A DNA stretch of 64,000 bases. Origin: Clostridia bacterium. Lineage in GTDB: Bacteria > Bacillota > Clostridia > Caldicoprobacterales > Caldicoprobacteraceae. Each line of letters starts with the position of its first letter. Position 1 is the first letter of the stretch. Position numbers and translations under genes: made by a program. Below are positions 51,785 through 60,049 of this stretch, piece after piece. The notes beneath the pieces were generated by a model. It was not told the DNA's origin, ran no database searches, and saw nothing but the letters and a program-made list of their open reading frames with translations. The stretch spans positions 62,001 through 126,000 of the forward strand of contig PKRC01000003.1 of the NCBI GenBank assembly GCA_017577715.1, read 5' to 3'.

Positions 51785-52684
51785 GTGGTAAGGGTTAAAG
51801 TACCGGCTACTACAGCCAATATCGGACCGGGTTTTGATTGTTTGGGAATGGCAATTGATGTATACAACACTATAGAAGTCGAAGAATGCGATGAAGGGCT
51901 ATACATAGAGGTGATGGGACAAGGTTGTCGTGAAATCCCTCGCGACCGTACCAACCTAGTGTATCGTTCCATGCAGAAGGTTTTTGATGAAGTATGCTAT
52001 CGCCCCAAGGGCATACGAATGACCCTGATCAACGATATCCCCGTTGCTCGGGGATTGGGGAGTAGCGCCGCATGCATTGTGGGCGGTATGGTTGCCGCCA
52101 ATGCCCTAAGCGGATTTAGGCTGGGCTTGCATGAGCTGATGAAGCTGGCTGTCCAGGTGGATGGGCATCCCGACAACGTGGTTCCTGCTCTGGTAGGGGG
52201 TATGACAGCAGCCTGTCTGGAAGGCGATGAGGTCTTATATGTAAAAATGGATCCTCCGCCGGGGATAAAGCTGGCTGTTATGATACCCGATTTTGAGTTA
52301 AATACTTCTAAAGCCAGGAGGGTACTCCCCGACGCCATACCCTTTAAGGATGTGGTGTTCAACATAAGCCGTACGGCCATTCTGGTTGCTGCGCTTTTGA
52401 CCAGAAAGCTGGATATGCTTGCAGTTGCCACGCAGGACAGGTTGCATCAGCCTTATAGGAAAGCTCTGATTCCTCATTGGGACGACATATTTTCTTATGC
52501 TGGTAAATGGGGAGCAAAGGGCATATTTTTAAGCGGAGCAGGCCCTGCTGTTGTAGCCATTCTCGATGAGGGTAATGTAGCATTTATCGATAAGATGAAG
52601 GAGGCAGTTTCTGCTTTTCAGGAAAAGTGGGAGATACGAATGGTTGGCTTTTGTACCGGCGGCGTGGAGGTATCATGCATATAG
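51785..52684 (+). CDS. thrB: Homoserine kinase
   Basis: ThrB phosphorylates homoserine in threonine synthesis. The 299-residue GHMP kinase shows VKVPATTANIGPGFDCLGMA at the N-terminus, the ATP loop ARGLGSSAACIVGG and the late motif FLSGAGPAVVAI. The open frame extends to 51731 across the promoter, so I use GTG 51785, nine bases after AGGAGG. thrC and hom are not in the window. Confidence 0.94.
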   Translation: MVRVKVPATTANIGPGFDCLGMAIDVYNTIEVEECDEGLYIEVMGQGCREIPRDRTNLVYRSMQKVFDEVCYRPKGIRMTLINDIPVARGLGSSAACIVGGMVAANALSGFRLGLHELMKLAVQVDGHPDNVVPALVGGMTAACLEGDEVLYVKMDPPPGIKLAVMIPDFELNTSKARRVLPDAIPFKDVVFNISRTAILVAALLTRKLDMLAVATQDRLHQPYRKALIPHWDDIFSYAGKWGAKGIFLSGAGPAVVAILDEGNVAFIDKMKEAVSAFQEKWEIRMVGFCTGGVEVSCI

Positions 52685-52743
52685 GAATATAAAATGGCTT
52701 TGGATTTGTGATGGTTTGGAAATTGGACAAAGGGGTTTTGCTG

Positions 52744-53196
52744 ATGCAAAGTAAAAATGAATTCATCGAGCAGCTTAAGCAACGGGGATATAAGCTTACT
52801 AAACAGCGGCAGGCCATACTGAACGCATTCATGGACCTGGAAAAGCCCTTGGCTACAGCCCAACACATTTTCGAGAAAGTTGCCGAGATAAATCCTGGTA
52901 TCAACTTTTCCACCGTGTATAGAAACCTCGATGTACTGGTGCAGGAAGGCATAGCCCGTAAGATAATGTTTGATCAGGGCGCTGCCTATTACGAGCTGAT
53001 AGATGGTAAACACCATCATCATTTGATCTGCAAGGGCTGTGGTAAAGTCCAGTGCGTGGAATATTGCCCCCTTGGGGATATGCCGATGAAGGAGGGCTTT
53101 GTTCCAATTGACCACAGCTTTGAAGTATTGGGGTTTTGCAAGGAATGCGTGCGGGCCAAATTGATGAACGATGAAAGGAGGAGAGAGAGGGAGTGA
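52744..53196 (+). CDS. Fur-family metal-dependent regulator
   Basis: A 150-residue regulator of the Fur/Zur/PerR family. It has an N-terminal winged helix (LTKQRQAILNAF, then INFSTVYRNLDVLVQEG), the metal-rich HHHHLICKGCGKVQC and a second CxxC (FCKECVRAK). The residues visible do not settle which metal or stress it senses; the structural zinc site is intact. ATG 52744 follows AAAGGGGT. Its stop overlaps the speE start (GTGA). Confidence 0.85.
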   Translation: MQSKNEFIEQLKQRGYKLTKQRQAILNAFMDLEKPLATAQHIFEKVAEINPGINFSTVYRNLDVLVQEGIARKIMFDQGAAYYELIDGKHHHHLICKGCGKVQCVEYCPLGDMPMKEGFVPIDHSFEVLGFCKECVRAKLMNDERRRERE

Positions 53197-54026
53197 TCAT
53201 TTGGTATGTTGAAAAGGAGACGCCAGGATACGAGCTACATTGGGGGGTAAAGAGGGTACTGCATGAACGGCAGACCAGGTATCAAAGTTTGCGTGTGTTG
53301 GAGCTGGAGGATTATGGGCGCACCCTTATTCTGGACGACGCCATCCAAATTACAGAGAAGGATGAGTTCATCTATAACGAGATGATCGTCCATGTTCCGC
53401 TGCTTACCCACCCTTCTCCCAAACGGGTGCTTATAATAGGGGGAGGAGATGGAGGAGCGGCGCGTGAGGTACTCAAACACAAAGGGGTAGAAGAGGTGCA
53501 CATGGTTGAGATCGATGAAGATGTAATCGATGCGGTGCGCCGGTTTTTCCCTGAGAACGCTTCTGTTTTTGACGATCCACGGCTTTGCCTGTTTATACAG
53601 GACGGCCTCGAGTTTATTAAATCTAAAAAAGAGGAATACGATGTGATAGTAGTGGACTCTTCTGATCCCATAGGGCCGGCGGTACAGCTGTTTGAACATC
53701 AATTTTACAGCGATTGTTTCAAGGCTTTAAAGCCCGATGGGATTTTAAATGTGCAGTCGGGATCTCCTTTTTACAATAAGGATGTCATGAAAAGGGTAAA
53801 GAGGCTATTGAGCGGCCTATTCAAGTTCGTCAATCCATATCTGGCGTGTGTCCCTACTTATCCAGGCGGGCTATGGAGCTTTACCATGGCCTCCAATGCC
53901 TACCATTATTCAACAGCTGATTTAAGCCGAGCCGAGGGGCTCAATACCCGGTATTTTACCAAAGAGCTGTTCCATGCGTGTTTTGCGTTGCCTGCCTTCA
54001 TAAACGACTTTCTCAATGGTGTCTAG
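53193..54026 (+). CDS. speE: Spermidine synthase (polyamine aminopropyltransferase)
   Basis: SpeE transfers an aminopropyl group from decarboxylated SAM to putrescine or a related amine. The 277 residues show the cofactor loop IIGGGDGGAAREV and DVIVVDSSDPIGPA with the catalytic Asp, plus the substrate-binding YNEMIVHVPLLTHP. It starts at GTG 53193, overlapping the Fur-family gene by four bases. speB and speD, frequent partners, are not adjacent. Confidence 0.94.
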   Translation: MIIWYVEKETPGYELHWGVKRVLHERQTRYQSLRVLELEDYGRTLILDDAIQITEKDEFIYNEMIVHVPLLTHPSPKRVLIIGGGDGGAAREVLKHKGVEEVHMVEIDEDVIDAVRRFFPENASVFDDPRLCLFIQDGLEFIKSKKEEYDVIVVDSSDPIGPAVQLFEHQFYSDCFKALKPDGILNVQSGSPFYNKDVMKRVKRLLSGLFKFVNPYLACVPTYPGGLWSFTMASNAYHYSTADLSRAEGLNTRYFTKELFHACFALPAFINDFLNGV

Positions 54027-54105
54027 CTTGGCGCTGTTTGAACGTTTATCTGCAAAGGATGATTGAGAGCGCTTTGCATGACTATTTTGCGGACGGGTGG
54101 TACTG

Positions 54106-54771
54106 GTGCATGAGGGACACAGGGAGAGGGTTAGGAATAGATTCCTCAATGAAGGTTTGGACAGCTTTGAACCCCATCAGATTTTGGAGCTTTTGCTTTT
54201 TTATTCGGTACCCAGGAAGGATACCAACGAATTGGCACATGCCCTGCTGAAAAGGTATGGTTCTTTGTCGGCGGTGTTTGAAGCTGATCCGGCCGATTTG
54301 ATGTCGGTTCCCGGCATTGGCAAGAACTCAGCCGTGCTATTGACGCTCATACCTTCCTTGGCCAGGATTTATTTTAAAGATAAATGGGGTAAGAAGCCCC
54401 GGCTGAATAACACTGCCAAGGCAGGGGAGTATTTGGTCGCACTGTTTTCTGGGAGGCAGTATGAGGCCTTCTATGTGGTGTGCCTAGATGCTCAAAACAG
54501 GGTGAATCACCCTTGCATGGTCCATGAGGGGACGATAGACCAGGCGCCCGTATATCCACGATTGATTGTAGAGGCTGCCCTGCGGCATCAGGCCCATAGC
54601 GTCATCCTGGCTCACAATCACCCCGGAGGATCGCTGGAACCTTCGCAGGCCGATTTAAACGTCACGCGCAAGATAGTTACTGCCCTTGAAGCCATATCCA
54701 TAAGGGTATTGGATCACATCATAGTAGCCGATGGCAAATACTTTAGCTTTGCCGACCACGGACTTATATAG
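54106..54771 (+). CDS. radC: RadC / JAB-domain DNA repair-type protein
   Basis: RadC-family proteins have an N-terminal helix-hairpin-helix region and a C-terminal JAMM metallo-domain; a repair role is named but not well proven. The 221 residues show VPGIGKNSAVLL (HhH) and HNHPGG with downstream Asp (H170, H172, D183), the JAMM zinc site. GTG 54106 and GTG 54097 are possible starts; 54106 gives the family-like MHEGHRERVRNRF. In many Bacillota radC sits next to mreB; here it follows speE. Confidence 0.9.
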   Translation: MHEGHRERVRNRFLNEGLDSFEPHQILELLLFYSVPRKDTNELAHALLKRYGSLSAVFEADPADLMSVPGIGKNSAVLLTLIPSLARIYFKDKWGKKPRLNNTAKAGEYLVALFSGRQYEAFYVVCLDAQNRVNHPCMVHEGTIDQAPVYPRLIVEAALRHQAHSVILAHNHPGGSLEPSQADLNVTRKIVTALEAISIRVLDHIIVADGKYFSFADHGLI

Positions 54772-54856
54772 GGAATTATATACGGCATAGGGCTTTTGCT
54801 GGAAGGTTGGACAGACAGAAATATTGGGGCAATATACAGGAGTTAAAAGGCAAATT

Positions 54857-54869
54857 TGTGCATGGCACA
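54857..54869 (+). promoter_or_regulatory. Palindrome upstream of amidohydrolase gene
   Basis: TGTGC-ATG-GCACA is a perfect inverted repeat 39 bp before the start, near a TATTATAAAT that could be a -10. It could be an operator; no regulator is identified. Confidence 0.3.
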
Positions 54870-54907
54870 TAGTTGTGAGTCTATTATAAATTTGGGAGGG
54901 GATAGGG

Positions 54908-56071
54908 ATGAATGTGCTCATAAAAAATGGCAGGATACTTACCATGGCTGATAAAAACTACGACAGAGGGGACATATTGATTGAAGGGAGTAAGATCAAA
55001 AAAATAGCAGAACATATAGATCCTCCTGAAGGTTTTGAGGTAATCGATGCGCAAGGGATGTGGGTCATGCCCGGGATCGTGGATGCTCACTGCCATATAG
55101 GTATGTGGGAGGATGGAATAAGGGAGGAAGGGGCCGATGGGAATGAAATGACCGATCCCGTAACTCCGCATCTTAGGGCCATAGACGGCATAAATCCCGA
55201 TGATAACAGCTTTCGTGAGGCCAGGGAACATGGGATTACTACTGTCGTTACCGGTCCGGGGAGCGCTAACGTCATAGGTGGGCAGTTTGCCGCTCTTAAG
55301 ACCTATGGGCGCAGGGTGGATGACATGGTTATCAAGGCCCCGCTGGCGCTGAAGGTAGCCTTTGGCGAAAATCCCAAACGGGTATACGGCCAGCAGCATA
55401 AAGCCCCCTCTACCAGAATGGCCACTGCTGCCATATTGCGGCAGGCATTGATTCAAGCGCAGGAATACAAGCGCAAGTTAGAGCGTGGTCAGAAAGACCC
55501 TGATAAAATGCCGGATAGGGATCTTAAGATGGAGATACTTGTTAAGGTTTTGAACCGGGAGATACCCCTTAAGATCCATGCCCATCGAGCCGATGATATA
55601 TTGACGGGTATAAGGATAGCCAAAGAATTCAATGTGGATTTTACGCTGGACCACTGTACCGAAGGCCATAAAATAGTAGATTTTCTGCTGGAGGAGAAAG
55701 CGAAGGTCATTGTAGGGCCGTTGCTTACGGAGCGCAGCAAGGTGGAGCTTAAAAACCTTACCTTCAAAGCGCCCGCTATTCTGTCAAAAGCAGGACTGAA
55801 AGTGGCCATCATGACCGATCATCCGGTGATACCTATACAGTATTTGCCGGTGTGCGCTGCCATAGCCGTGCGGGAAGGGATGGATGAGATGGAGGCCTTA
55901 AAGGCCATAACCATATATCCAGCTCAGATAACCGGTTTGGATGATAGGGTAGGAAGCCTGGAAGAGGGCAAGGATGCTGACGTGGTGATATTTGACGGCC
56001 ATCCCCTGGATGTGCGTTCTAGGACGCAGTGGGTGTTCATCGACGGCAACCTGGTATTCAAGAGGGAATGA
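54908..56071 (+). CDS. Amidohydrolase-family metal-dependent hydrolase
   Basis: A 387-residue TIM-barrel hydrolase of the imidazolonepropionase-like group. Metal ligands visible: VDAHCHIG (H61, H63), the His in KIHAHRADD, DHCTEGHK and the catalytic Asp in MTDHPV; the C-terminal GSLEEGKDADVVIFDG is a family end motif. Substrate unknown; hydantoin, imidazolone or dipeptide-type amides are all possible. GGGAGGGGATAGGG precedes ATG 54908. Confidence 0.85.
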   Translation: MNVLIKNGRILTMADKNYDRGDILIEGSKIKKIAEHIDPPEGFEVIDAQGMWVMPGIVDAHCHIGMWEDGIREEGADGNEMTDPVTPHLRAIDGINPDDNSFREAREHGITTVVTGPGSANVIGGQFAALKTYGRRVDDMVIKAPLALKVAFGENPKRVYGQQHKAPSTRMATAAILRQALIQAQEYKRKLERGQKDPDKMPDRDLKMEILVKVLNREIPLKIHAHRADDILTGIRIAKEFNVDFTLDHCTEGHKIVDFLLEEKAKVIVGPLLTERSKVELKNLTFKAPAILSKAGLKVAIMTDHPVIPIQYLPVCAAIAVREGMDEMEALKAITIYPAQITGLDDRVGSLEEGKDADVVIFDGHPLDVRSRTQWVFIDGNLVFKRE

Positions 56072-56094
56072 TAAGGATGATTTTGGACATTGCC

Positions 56095-56313
56095 TCATAT
56101 GTACCCATTGGCTATACTACACCATATAAAATAAAATGAGCGAAGGATTGCAGAGAAATGGGCAAATTTATGGAAGCTAACGTTGTCGTATCCCAGATAT
56201 TCGTAAAAAAGATACCGCTTTATCCTGTCATCATCTCGGTTGTTGTAGGCATGCAAAGAGTTTAGGTTGCTTACAGCCCTTTCAAGGGTGGGAAATAGAA
56301 AGCTTACTGTCAC
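56095..56313 (-). other. Unrecognised reverse-strand open frame in a gene-poor stretch
   Basis: The 543 bp between the amidohydrolase and ribU contain no clear gene before the promoter at 56347. This 72-codon reverse frame (with LERAVSNLNSLHAYNNRDDD) has an ATG but no good ribosome-binding site that I can see. It could be a decayed gene remnant. The rest of the stretch holds the ribU promoter, riboswitch and terminator. Confidence 0.2.
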
Positions 56314-56346
56314 TCGCTTTAGACAAGTTCTGGTTCAAAAAAGTAC

Positions 56347-56375
56347 TTGCTAAGTTAGTAGCAATCAGCTATAAT
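56347..56375 (+). promoter_or_regulatory. Promoter for FMN riboswitch-ribU
   Basis: TTGCTA (56347-56352), a 17-bp spacer and TATAAT (56370-56375). An inverted repeat TTGCTA-AGTTAG-TAGCAA (56347-56364) covers the -35 and part of the spacer. Confidence 0.7.
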
Positions 56376-56407
56376 TATTGCAAACTGAATATGAAGTTGA
56401 TGATGAA

Positions 56408-56525
56408 CTATCTTCGGGGCAGGGTGAAATTCCCGACCGGCGGTAAAGCCCGCGAGTCCCTCGAAGAGGGATTGATCCGGTGAAATTCCGGAGCCGACAG
56501 TTACAGTCTGGATGGGAGAAGATAG
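56408..56525 (+). ncRNA. FMN riboswitch (RFN element)
   Basis: The conserved core is plain: TTCGGGGCAGGGTGAAATTC, then CCGGCGGTAAAGCC, AGCCCGCGAG, GGTGAAATTCCGGAGCCGAC and AGTCTGGATGGGAGAAGA. It senses FMN and is followed within 30 bases by an intrinsic terminator, so transcription control of ribU by premature termination is expected. Confidence 0.97.
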
Positions 56526-56546
56526 TGTTATTGTGTCTGGCATACA

Positions 56547-56580
56547 AAAAGCTCCCGATGATAGTGTCGGGAGCTTTTTT
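56547..56580 (+). terminator. Riboswitch-controlled terminator before ribU
   Basis: GCTCCCGA (56551-56558) pairs with TCGGGAGC (56567-56574), extended by AAAA/TTTT, then T-run to 56580. It lies between the FMN aptamer and ribU. Confidence 0.93.
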
Positions 56581-56614
56581 AATCCAAATTCAGGTTACGG
56601 GAGGAGAGTGGTTT

Positions 56615-57229
56615 ATGCCCAACACAAAATGTAATGGCGCTACAAGGTTAAATTTCAAAGTCCGGGATATTGCCAAAATCTCGTTGCTTTCAGCCATTGC
56701 CTTTTTACTTATGGTATTTCTCGAGTTTCCCCTGCCGCTTTTCCCAGCCTTTCTCAAATTTGATTTAAGTGATCTGCCTGCCCTGGTAGGCGGGTTTGCC
56801 ATGGGGCCACTGACAGGTATTATAATAGAGTTCCTCAAGAATTTGCTTCATTTCCTTTTTAGGAGTACCACTGGCGGCGTTGGCAACCTGGCCAACTTCA
56901 TAGTAGGAATTGGATTTGTGGTTCCGGCTTCTATGGTGTATTCAGCCAATAGGACCAAAAAGGGAGCGCTGATGGGAATGGCGGTAGGTACTATAGCCAT
57001 GACTTTGTTGGCCTCCTTGGCCAACTATTACGTCCTAATACCCCTGTATGCAAAGGTATATTCCATGGATGCCATATTGAACATGATGTCTCAGGCCAAT
57101 AAAGCAATAGTCGATTTAAAGACATATATAGTATATGCTGTTATCCCCTTTAATATCCTAAAGGCGGTAGTGGTATCGGTAATTACCCTGCTCATATATA
57201 AAAAGGTATCGCCAATCCTTCGCAGATAG
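56615..57229 (+). CDS. ribU: Riboflavin ECF transporter S-component RibU
   Basis: RibU binds riboflavin and works with the EcfA1-EcfA2-EcfT core. The 204 residues form about six membrane segments; LKFDLSDLPALVGGFAMGPL and FLKNLLHFLF are typical of RibU-type S-components. ATG 56615 follows GGGAGGAG; the frame continues upstream through the riboswitch but cannot start there. The FMN riboswitch upstream supports riboflavin as substrate. The ECF core is at 17.9-20.4 kb. Confidence 0.93.
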   Translation: MPNTKCNGATRLNFKVRDIAKISLLSAIAFLLMVFLEFPLPLFPAFLKFDLSDLPALVGGFAMGPLTGIIIEFLKNLLHFLFRSTTGGVGNLANFIVGIGFVVPASMVYSANRTKKGALMGMAVGTIAMTLLASLANYYVLIPLYAKVYSMDAILNMMSQANKAIVDLKTYIVYAVIPFNILKAVVVSVITLLIYKKVSPILRR

Positions 57230-57248
57230 TTAGGTATATGGGTGCAAT

Positions 57249-57279
57249 GCTCCCCGTTTCTGTGAGACGGGGGCTTTTT
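57249..57279 (+). terminator. Rho-independent terminator after ribU
   Basis: CCCCGTTTC (57252-57260) pairs with GAGACGGGG (57264-57272) with one T-G pair, loop TGT, then TTTTTATTTT. Confidence 0.85.
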
Positions 57280-57293
57280 ATTTTAGCCCGTTC

Positions 57294-57322
57294 TTGTTAT
57301 GCCATATTTTTAAGGTTATAAT
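57294..57322 (+). promoter_or_regulatory. Promoter for tsaE-tsaB-rimI
   Basis: TTGTTA (57294-57299), a 17-bp spacer and a perfect TATAAT (57317-57322), 40 bp before tsaE. Confidence 0.7.
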
Positions 57323-57362
57323 ATAAAGACGTGATAATCATTTTTGCAAGGAATGGTGTTTT

Positions 57363-57821
57363 ATGGTGGCGTTTGTGACGCATTCGGAGCAGGAAACTGT
57401 CGAACTTGGCCAAAAGATGGGTAAGCTGCTGAATGCAGGGGACATTGTGCTTTTATATGGCGGCCTGGGTGCAGGCAAAACGGTCTTGACCAGAGGCATC
57501 GCTCTGGGCTTGGGAGCCAGGGACATGGTTACAAGCCCTACCTATACGCTGATGCACAGGTATGAAGGCAAGGTGCCGGTTTATCACTTCGATCTGTATC
57601 GGTTAAGCGGGCCGGACGAGGTGTTGGACTTAGGATATGAGGAATTTTTTTACGGCGATGGGGTGTCCATAGTGGAGTGGCCCGAGCGCTTGGAATACCT
57701 TTGCCCAGAGGAGTACGTGCGGGTGGAGATAGAAATTGCTGGAGAGGGAAAGCGTGAGATCACTGTGGATGCGGTGGGGGACCGATACTTGAGATTTGAA
57801 AAGGAGCTGAAGGGTATATGA
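57363..57821 (+). CDS. tsaE: tRNA t6A biosynthesis ATPase TsaE
   Basis: TsaE is the P-loop ATPase that resets the TsaB-TsaD complex in t6A37 synthesis. The 152 residues show Walker A GGLGAGKTVLTRG (about 35-47), TSPTYTLMH and HFDLYRL, family motifs. Its end overlaps tsaB by ATGA. The start ATG 57363 has an AAGGA site. Confidence 0.95.
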   Translation: MVAFVTHSEQETVELGQKMGKLLNAGDIVLLYGGLGAGKTVLTRGIALGLGARDMVTSPTYTLMHRYEGKVPVYHFDLYRLSGPDEVLDLGYEEFFYGDGVSIVEWPERLEYLCPEEYVRVEIEIAGEGKREITVDAVGDRYLRFEKELKGI

Positions 57822-58531
57822 GGGTGCTGGCGGTGGAAACTTCTTCTGCTGTCATTTCGGTGGCCATAGTGGATGAACAAAGGTTGCTGGCGGAATACAT
57901 ATTGAATCAGGAGCGAAATCACTCTCAAAAATTGGTGCCGGCGGTGGAGCAGGTTTTGGAGGATGCTTCACTGGCGTTGAAAGACATAGACGTCTTTGGG
58001 GTGGCGTACGGTCCTGGTTCCTTTACAGGGTTGCGTATTGGGGTGGCCACCGTCAAGGGATTGGCCCAGGCGCTCAACAAGCCGGTGGTGGGGATTCCTA
58101 CCCTTGATGGCTTGGCCTTTAATTTGGCAGGTGCTGGGGGGCTGATCTGTCCCATAATGGATGCCAGGCGTGCTCAGGTTTATACATCGGTATATAGGTG
58201 GAGCGGAGATAGGCTGGAGCGCATGGAAGATTATATGGCCGTATCCATTGAAAAACTGATGGAGGTGCTCAACGGGTGGAATGAGCCCGTATACTTTTGC
58301 GGCGATGGGATATTTGCTTACAGAAGCGTTATAGAGGAGAAAATGGGCGGCCGGGCTATGTTTGCGCCTCCAACCCATGCTATGCAGAGGGCTTCCTCCG
58401 TCGCATGGTTAGCCCTTGAAAGGGCGCTGGCAGGGGATACGCAAAACTACTGGGAGCTACAGCCTTTTTATCTGCGCAAATCGCAGGCCGAGCAGAGGTT
58501 TAAAAAGTGCGGCAAGGAGGACGGTCGTTAG
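57818..58531 (+). CDS. tsaB: tRNA t6A biosynthesis protein TsaB
   Basis: TsaB is the ASKHA-fold partner that scaffolds TsaD. The 237 residues begin MRVLAVETSSAVISVAIVDE and contain GPGSFTGLRIGVATVKGLA, the family signature. It overlaps tsaE by four bases and rimI by one. Confidence 0.95.
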   Translation: MRVLAVETSSAVISVAIVDEQRLLAEYILNQERNHSQKLVPAVEQVLEDASLALKDIDVFGVAYGPGSFTGLRIGVATVKGLAQALNKPVVGIPTLDGLAFNLAGAGGLICPIMDARRAQVYTSVYRWSGDRLERMEDYMAVSIEKLMEVLNGWNEPVYFCGDGIFAYRSVIEEKMGGRAMFAPPTHAMQRASSVAWLALERALAGDTQNYWELQPFYLRKSQAEQRFKKCGKEDGR

Positions 58532-59007
58532 TGGAGTACGTTATTCGCCCAATTAGGCCTACTGATATAGATGCGGTATGGGAGATAGAGAAGATGTGCT
58601 TTTCAGTTCCATGGTCCAGGCAATCCTTTGTGCTCGAAGTGGAAAAGAATGGATGTGCCAGGTATGTGGTGGCTGAGCATTCGGGAACAGTGGTGGGGTA
58701 TGGGGGAATGTGGCTTGTAGTAGACGAAGCCCACATAACCAACATAGCGGTACACCCATTGTTTCGTAGGAAGGGGATAGGCCAGGCAATCCTTAAAGCT
58801 TTGATGGCAGAAGCCCACAGAATTGGGATAGACAAGATGACGCTAGAGGTCAGGGCTTCCAATATAGCGGCTCAAAGCTTGTATAAGAAATTGGGGTTTG
58901 TGGAGGTAGGTGTGCGAAAGGGGTATTATAGCGATAACGCTGAAGATGCCATTATAATGTGGAATTTCAGCATAAGCCATACACTGAAGTTGATACAGGG
59001 AGGATAA
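58531..59007 (+). CDS. rimI: Ribosomal protein alanine N-acetyltransferase-like RimI
   Basis: A 158-residue GNAT acetyltransferase of the RimI type (N-terminal acetylation of S18 in E. coli). The acetyl-CoA site is visible as NIAVHPLFRRKGIGQAIL; then LEVRASNIAAQSLYKKLGF, a family mark. GTG 58531 overlaps the tsaB stop by one base (TAGTG); AAGGAGGA is the site. Position in a tsa cluster is common. Confidence 0.92.
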   Translation: MEYVIRPIRPTDIDAVWEIEKMCFSVPWSRQSFVLEVEKNGCARYVVAEHSGTVVGYGGMWLVVDEAHITNIAVHPLFRRKGIGQAILKALMAEAHRIGIDKMTLEVRASNIAAQSLYKKLGFVEVGVRKGYYSDNAEDAIIMWNFSISHTLKLIQGG

Positions 59008-59011
59008 GGCC

Positions 59012-59734
59012 ATGATGAGCCAAACCATGAAATCAAGGGCATTAATATTTTTAGTCTCTTTGACGATAGCATTTTTGCTGGCCTTCATACTTCTGCTCAG
59101 CTGCATAGAAATTTCTGCTTTTGACCTTAATTTTTACTGCGCCGAATATGAGAAGCTGAAACGTCCCGAGGAAATTGGTATATCCCAACAGGAGTTGATG
59201 GAGGTCACTCAAGCCCTTTTGGATTATATAAGAGGGAAGAGGCCTGACTTAAACGTGAAAGCCGTCATTAAGGGGCAGGAGAGATACGTGTTCAATGAGC
59301 GGGAAATAGCCCATATGGTGGACGTCAGGGAATTGTTCATGAGAGGATATCAGTTGCGGAGGATTTTAATCATTGTATTGGTTTTTTTGCTGATCATACT
59401 CTATATATTGATCAAGAAGGATATGATAAGGTGGCTATTTAAAGCCCATTTGCTTTTGCTAGCTTTTTTGCTTATAATAGGTGGAGTTTTGCTGTGGCTG
59501 ATAAACCAGGATTTTACGCCCTACTGGAATTACTTTCATTATATTTTCTTTGATAATGACCTTTGGTTGCTTGATCCGCAGGTTGACGTTCTCATACAGA
59601 TAGTGCCTGAGAAATTTTTCTATGACATAGTTGTTAGGATAATGACGCATTTCATTTTGGGAATGCTGGCTGTGGGTGCCCTGCTTGGAGGGATTTATAC
59701 ATGGTTAAATGGGTTAAAACGGGAAAAGGGATAG
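59012..59734 (+). CDS. Integral membrane protein, TIGR01906 family
   Basis: A 240-residue protein with an N-terminal membrane helix (about 9-31), a soluble middle part (35-110), then two or three further helices and the conserved FHYIFFDNDLWLLDPQVDVL, the TIGR01906 signature. Function unknown. It starts four bases after rimI, with a GGGAGG site, so it is likely part of that operon. Confidence 0.85.
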   Translation: MMSQTMKSRALIFLVSLTIAFLLAFILLLSCIEISAFDLNFYCAEYEKLKRPEEIGISQQELMEVTQALLDYIRGKRPDLNVKAVIKGQERYVFNEREIAHMVDVRELFMRGYQLRRILIIVLVFLLIILYILIKKDMIRWLFKAHLLLLAFLLIIGGVLLWLINQDFTPYWNYFHYIFFDNDLWLLDPQVDVLIQIVPEKFFYDIVVRIMTHFILGMLAVGALLGGIYTWLNGLKREKG

Positions 59735-59758
59735 GGGTGAGTTTGCGCCCTATCCCTT
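59726..59758 (+). terminator. Long perfect hairpin at convergent gene ends
   Basis: AAGGGATAGGG (59726-59736) pairs with CCCTATCCCTT (59748-59758): 11 perfect bp overlapping the stop codon at 59732-59734. There is no T-run on the + strand; on the reverse strand the stem is followed by TTTT. It may serve the reverse small gene, or both genes. Confidence 0.5.
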
Positions 59759-59808
59759 GGTCGTATTAAGTAGGAAATTGATTTTTTGCGGGTAGGGTTT
59801 GTTGATCG

Positions 59809-59991
59809 TCAACCTTCGTTGCTGAAAATTTTAAACCCTCCGCAGAAGCAAAATAGGATGATCAAGACGAGGATGAGGGAGAACAAATCATCGTCGAAAG
59901 AGCATTTCCCTCCATCGCTGAAAAGCAATAACAGTAAAATAAGTATCAGTATGCTGCTATCGCCGCCGAAAAAATTAAAGAGATTGGCCAC
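59809..59991 (-). CDS. Small hydrophobic membrane protein, possibly sporulation-linked
   Basis: A 60-residue reverse-strand protein: short N-terminal NLFNFFGGDSS, a hydrophobic run of Ile and Leu, a polar loop (SDGGKCSFDDD) and a second hydrophobic run ending FCFCGGF. GTG 59991 has an AAAAGGAG site nine bases away, strong evidence for translation. Small Gly- and Leu-rich proteins of this type occur in spore formers, but I do not recognise a named family. A sigma-K-like promoter lies upstream. Confidence 0.6.
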   Translation of the reverse strand: MANLFNFFGGDSSILILILLLLLFSDGGKCSFDDDLFSLILVLIILFCFCGGFKIFSNEG

Positions 59992-60023
59992 CTACCATCA
60001 CTCCTTTTATTAACTTCAATATC

Positions 60024-60049
60024 ATGTTATGTGTGATTTGCTAGAGTGT
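60024..60049 (-). promoter_or_regulatory. Candidate sigma-K-type promoter for the small membrane gene
   Basis: On the reverse strand AC (60049-60048), 16 bp, then CATAACAT (60031-60024), fitting the loose sigma-K consensus AC-N16-CATANNNT. The consensus has little information, so this is only suggestive. It lies about 30 bp before GTG 59991. Confidence 0.3.

Noticed and set aside
54864..54880. TGGCAC motif resembling a sigma-54 promoter
   Set aside because: The -12 part lacks the GC doublet and there is no sigma-54 activator site or activator gene nearby.
59786..60013. 75-codon forward ORF opposite the small reverse gene
   Set aside because: No ribosome-binding site; the reverse frame has an excellent one and a membrane-protein-like product.
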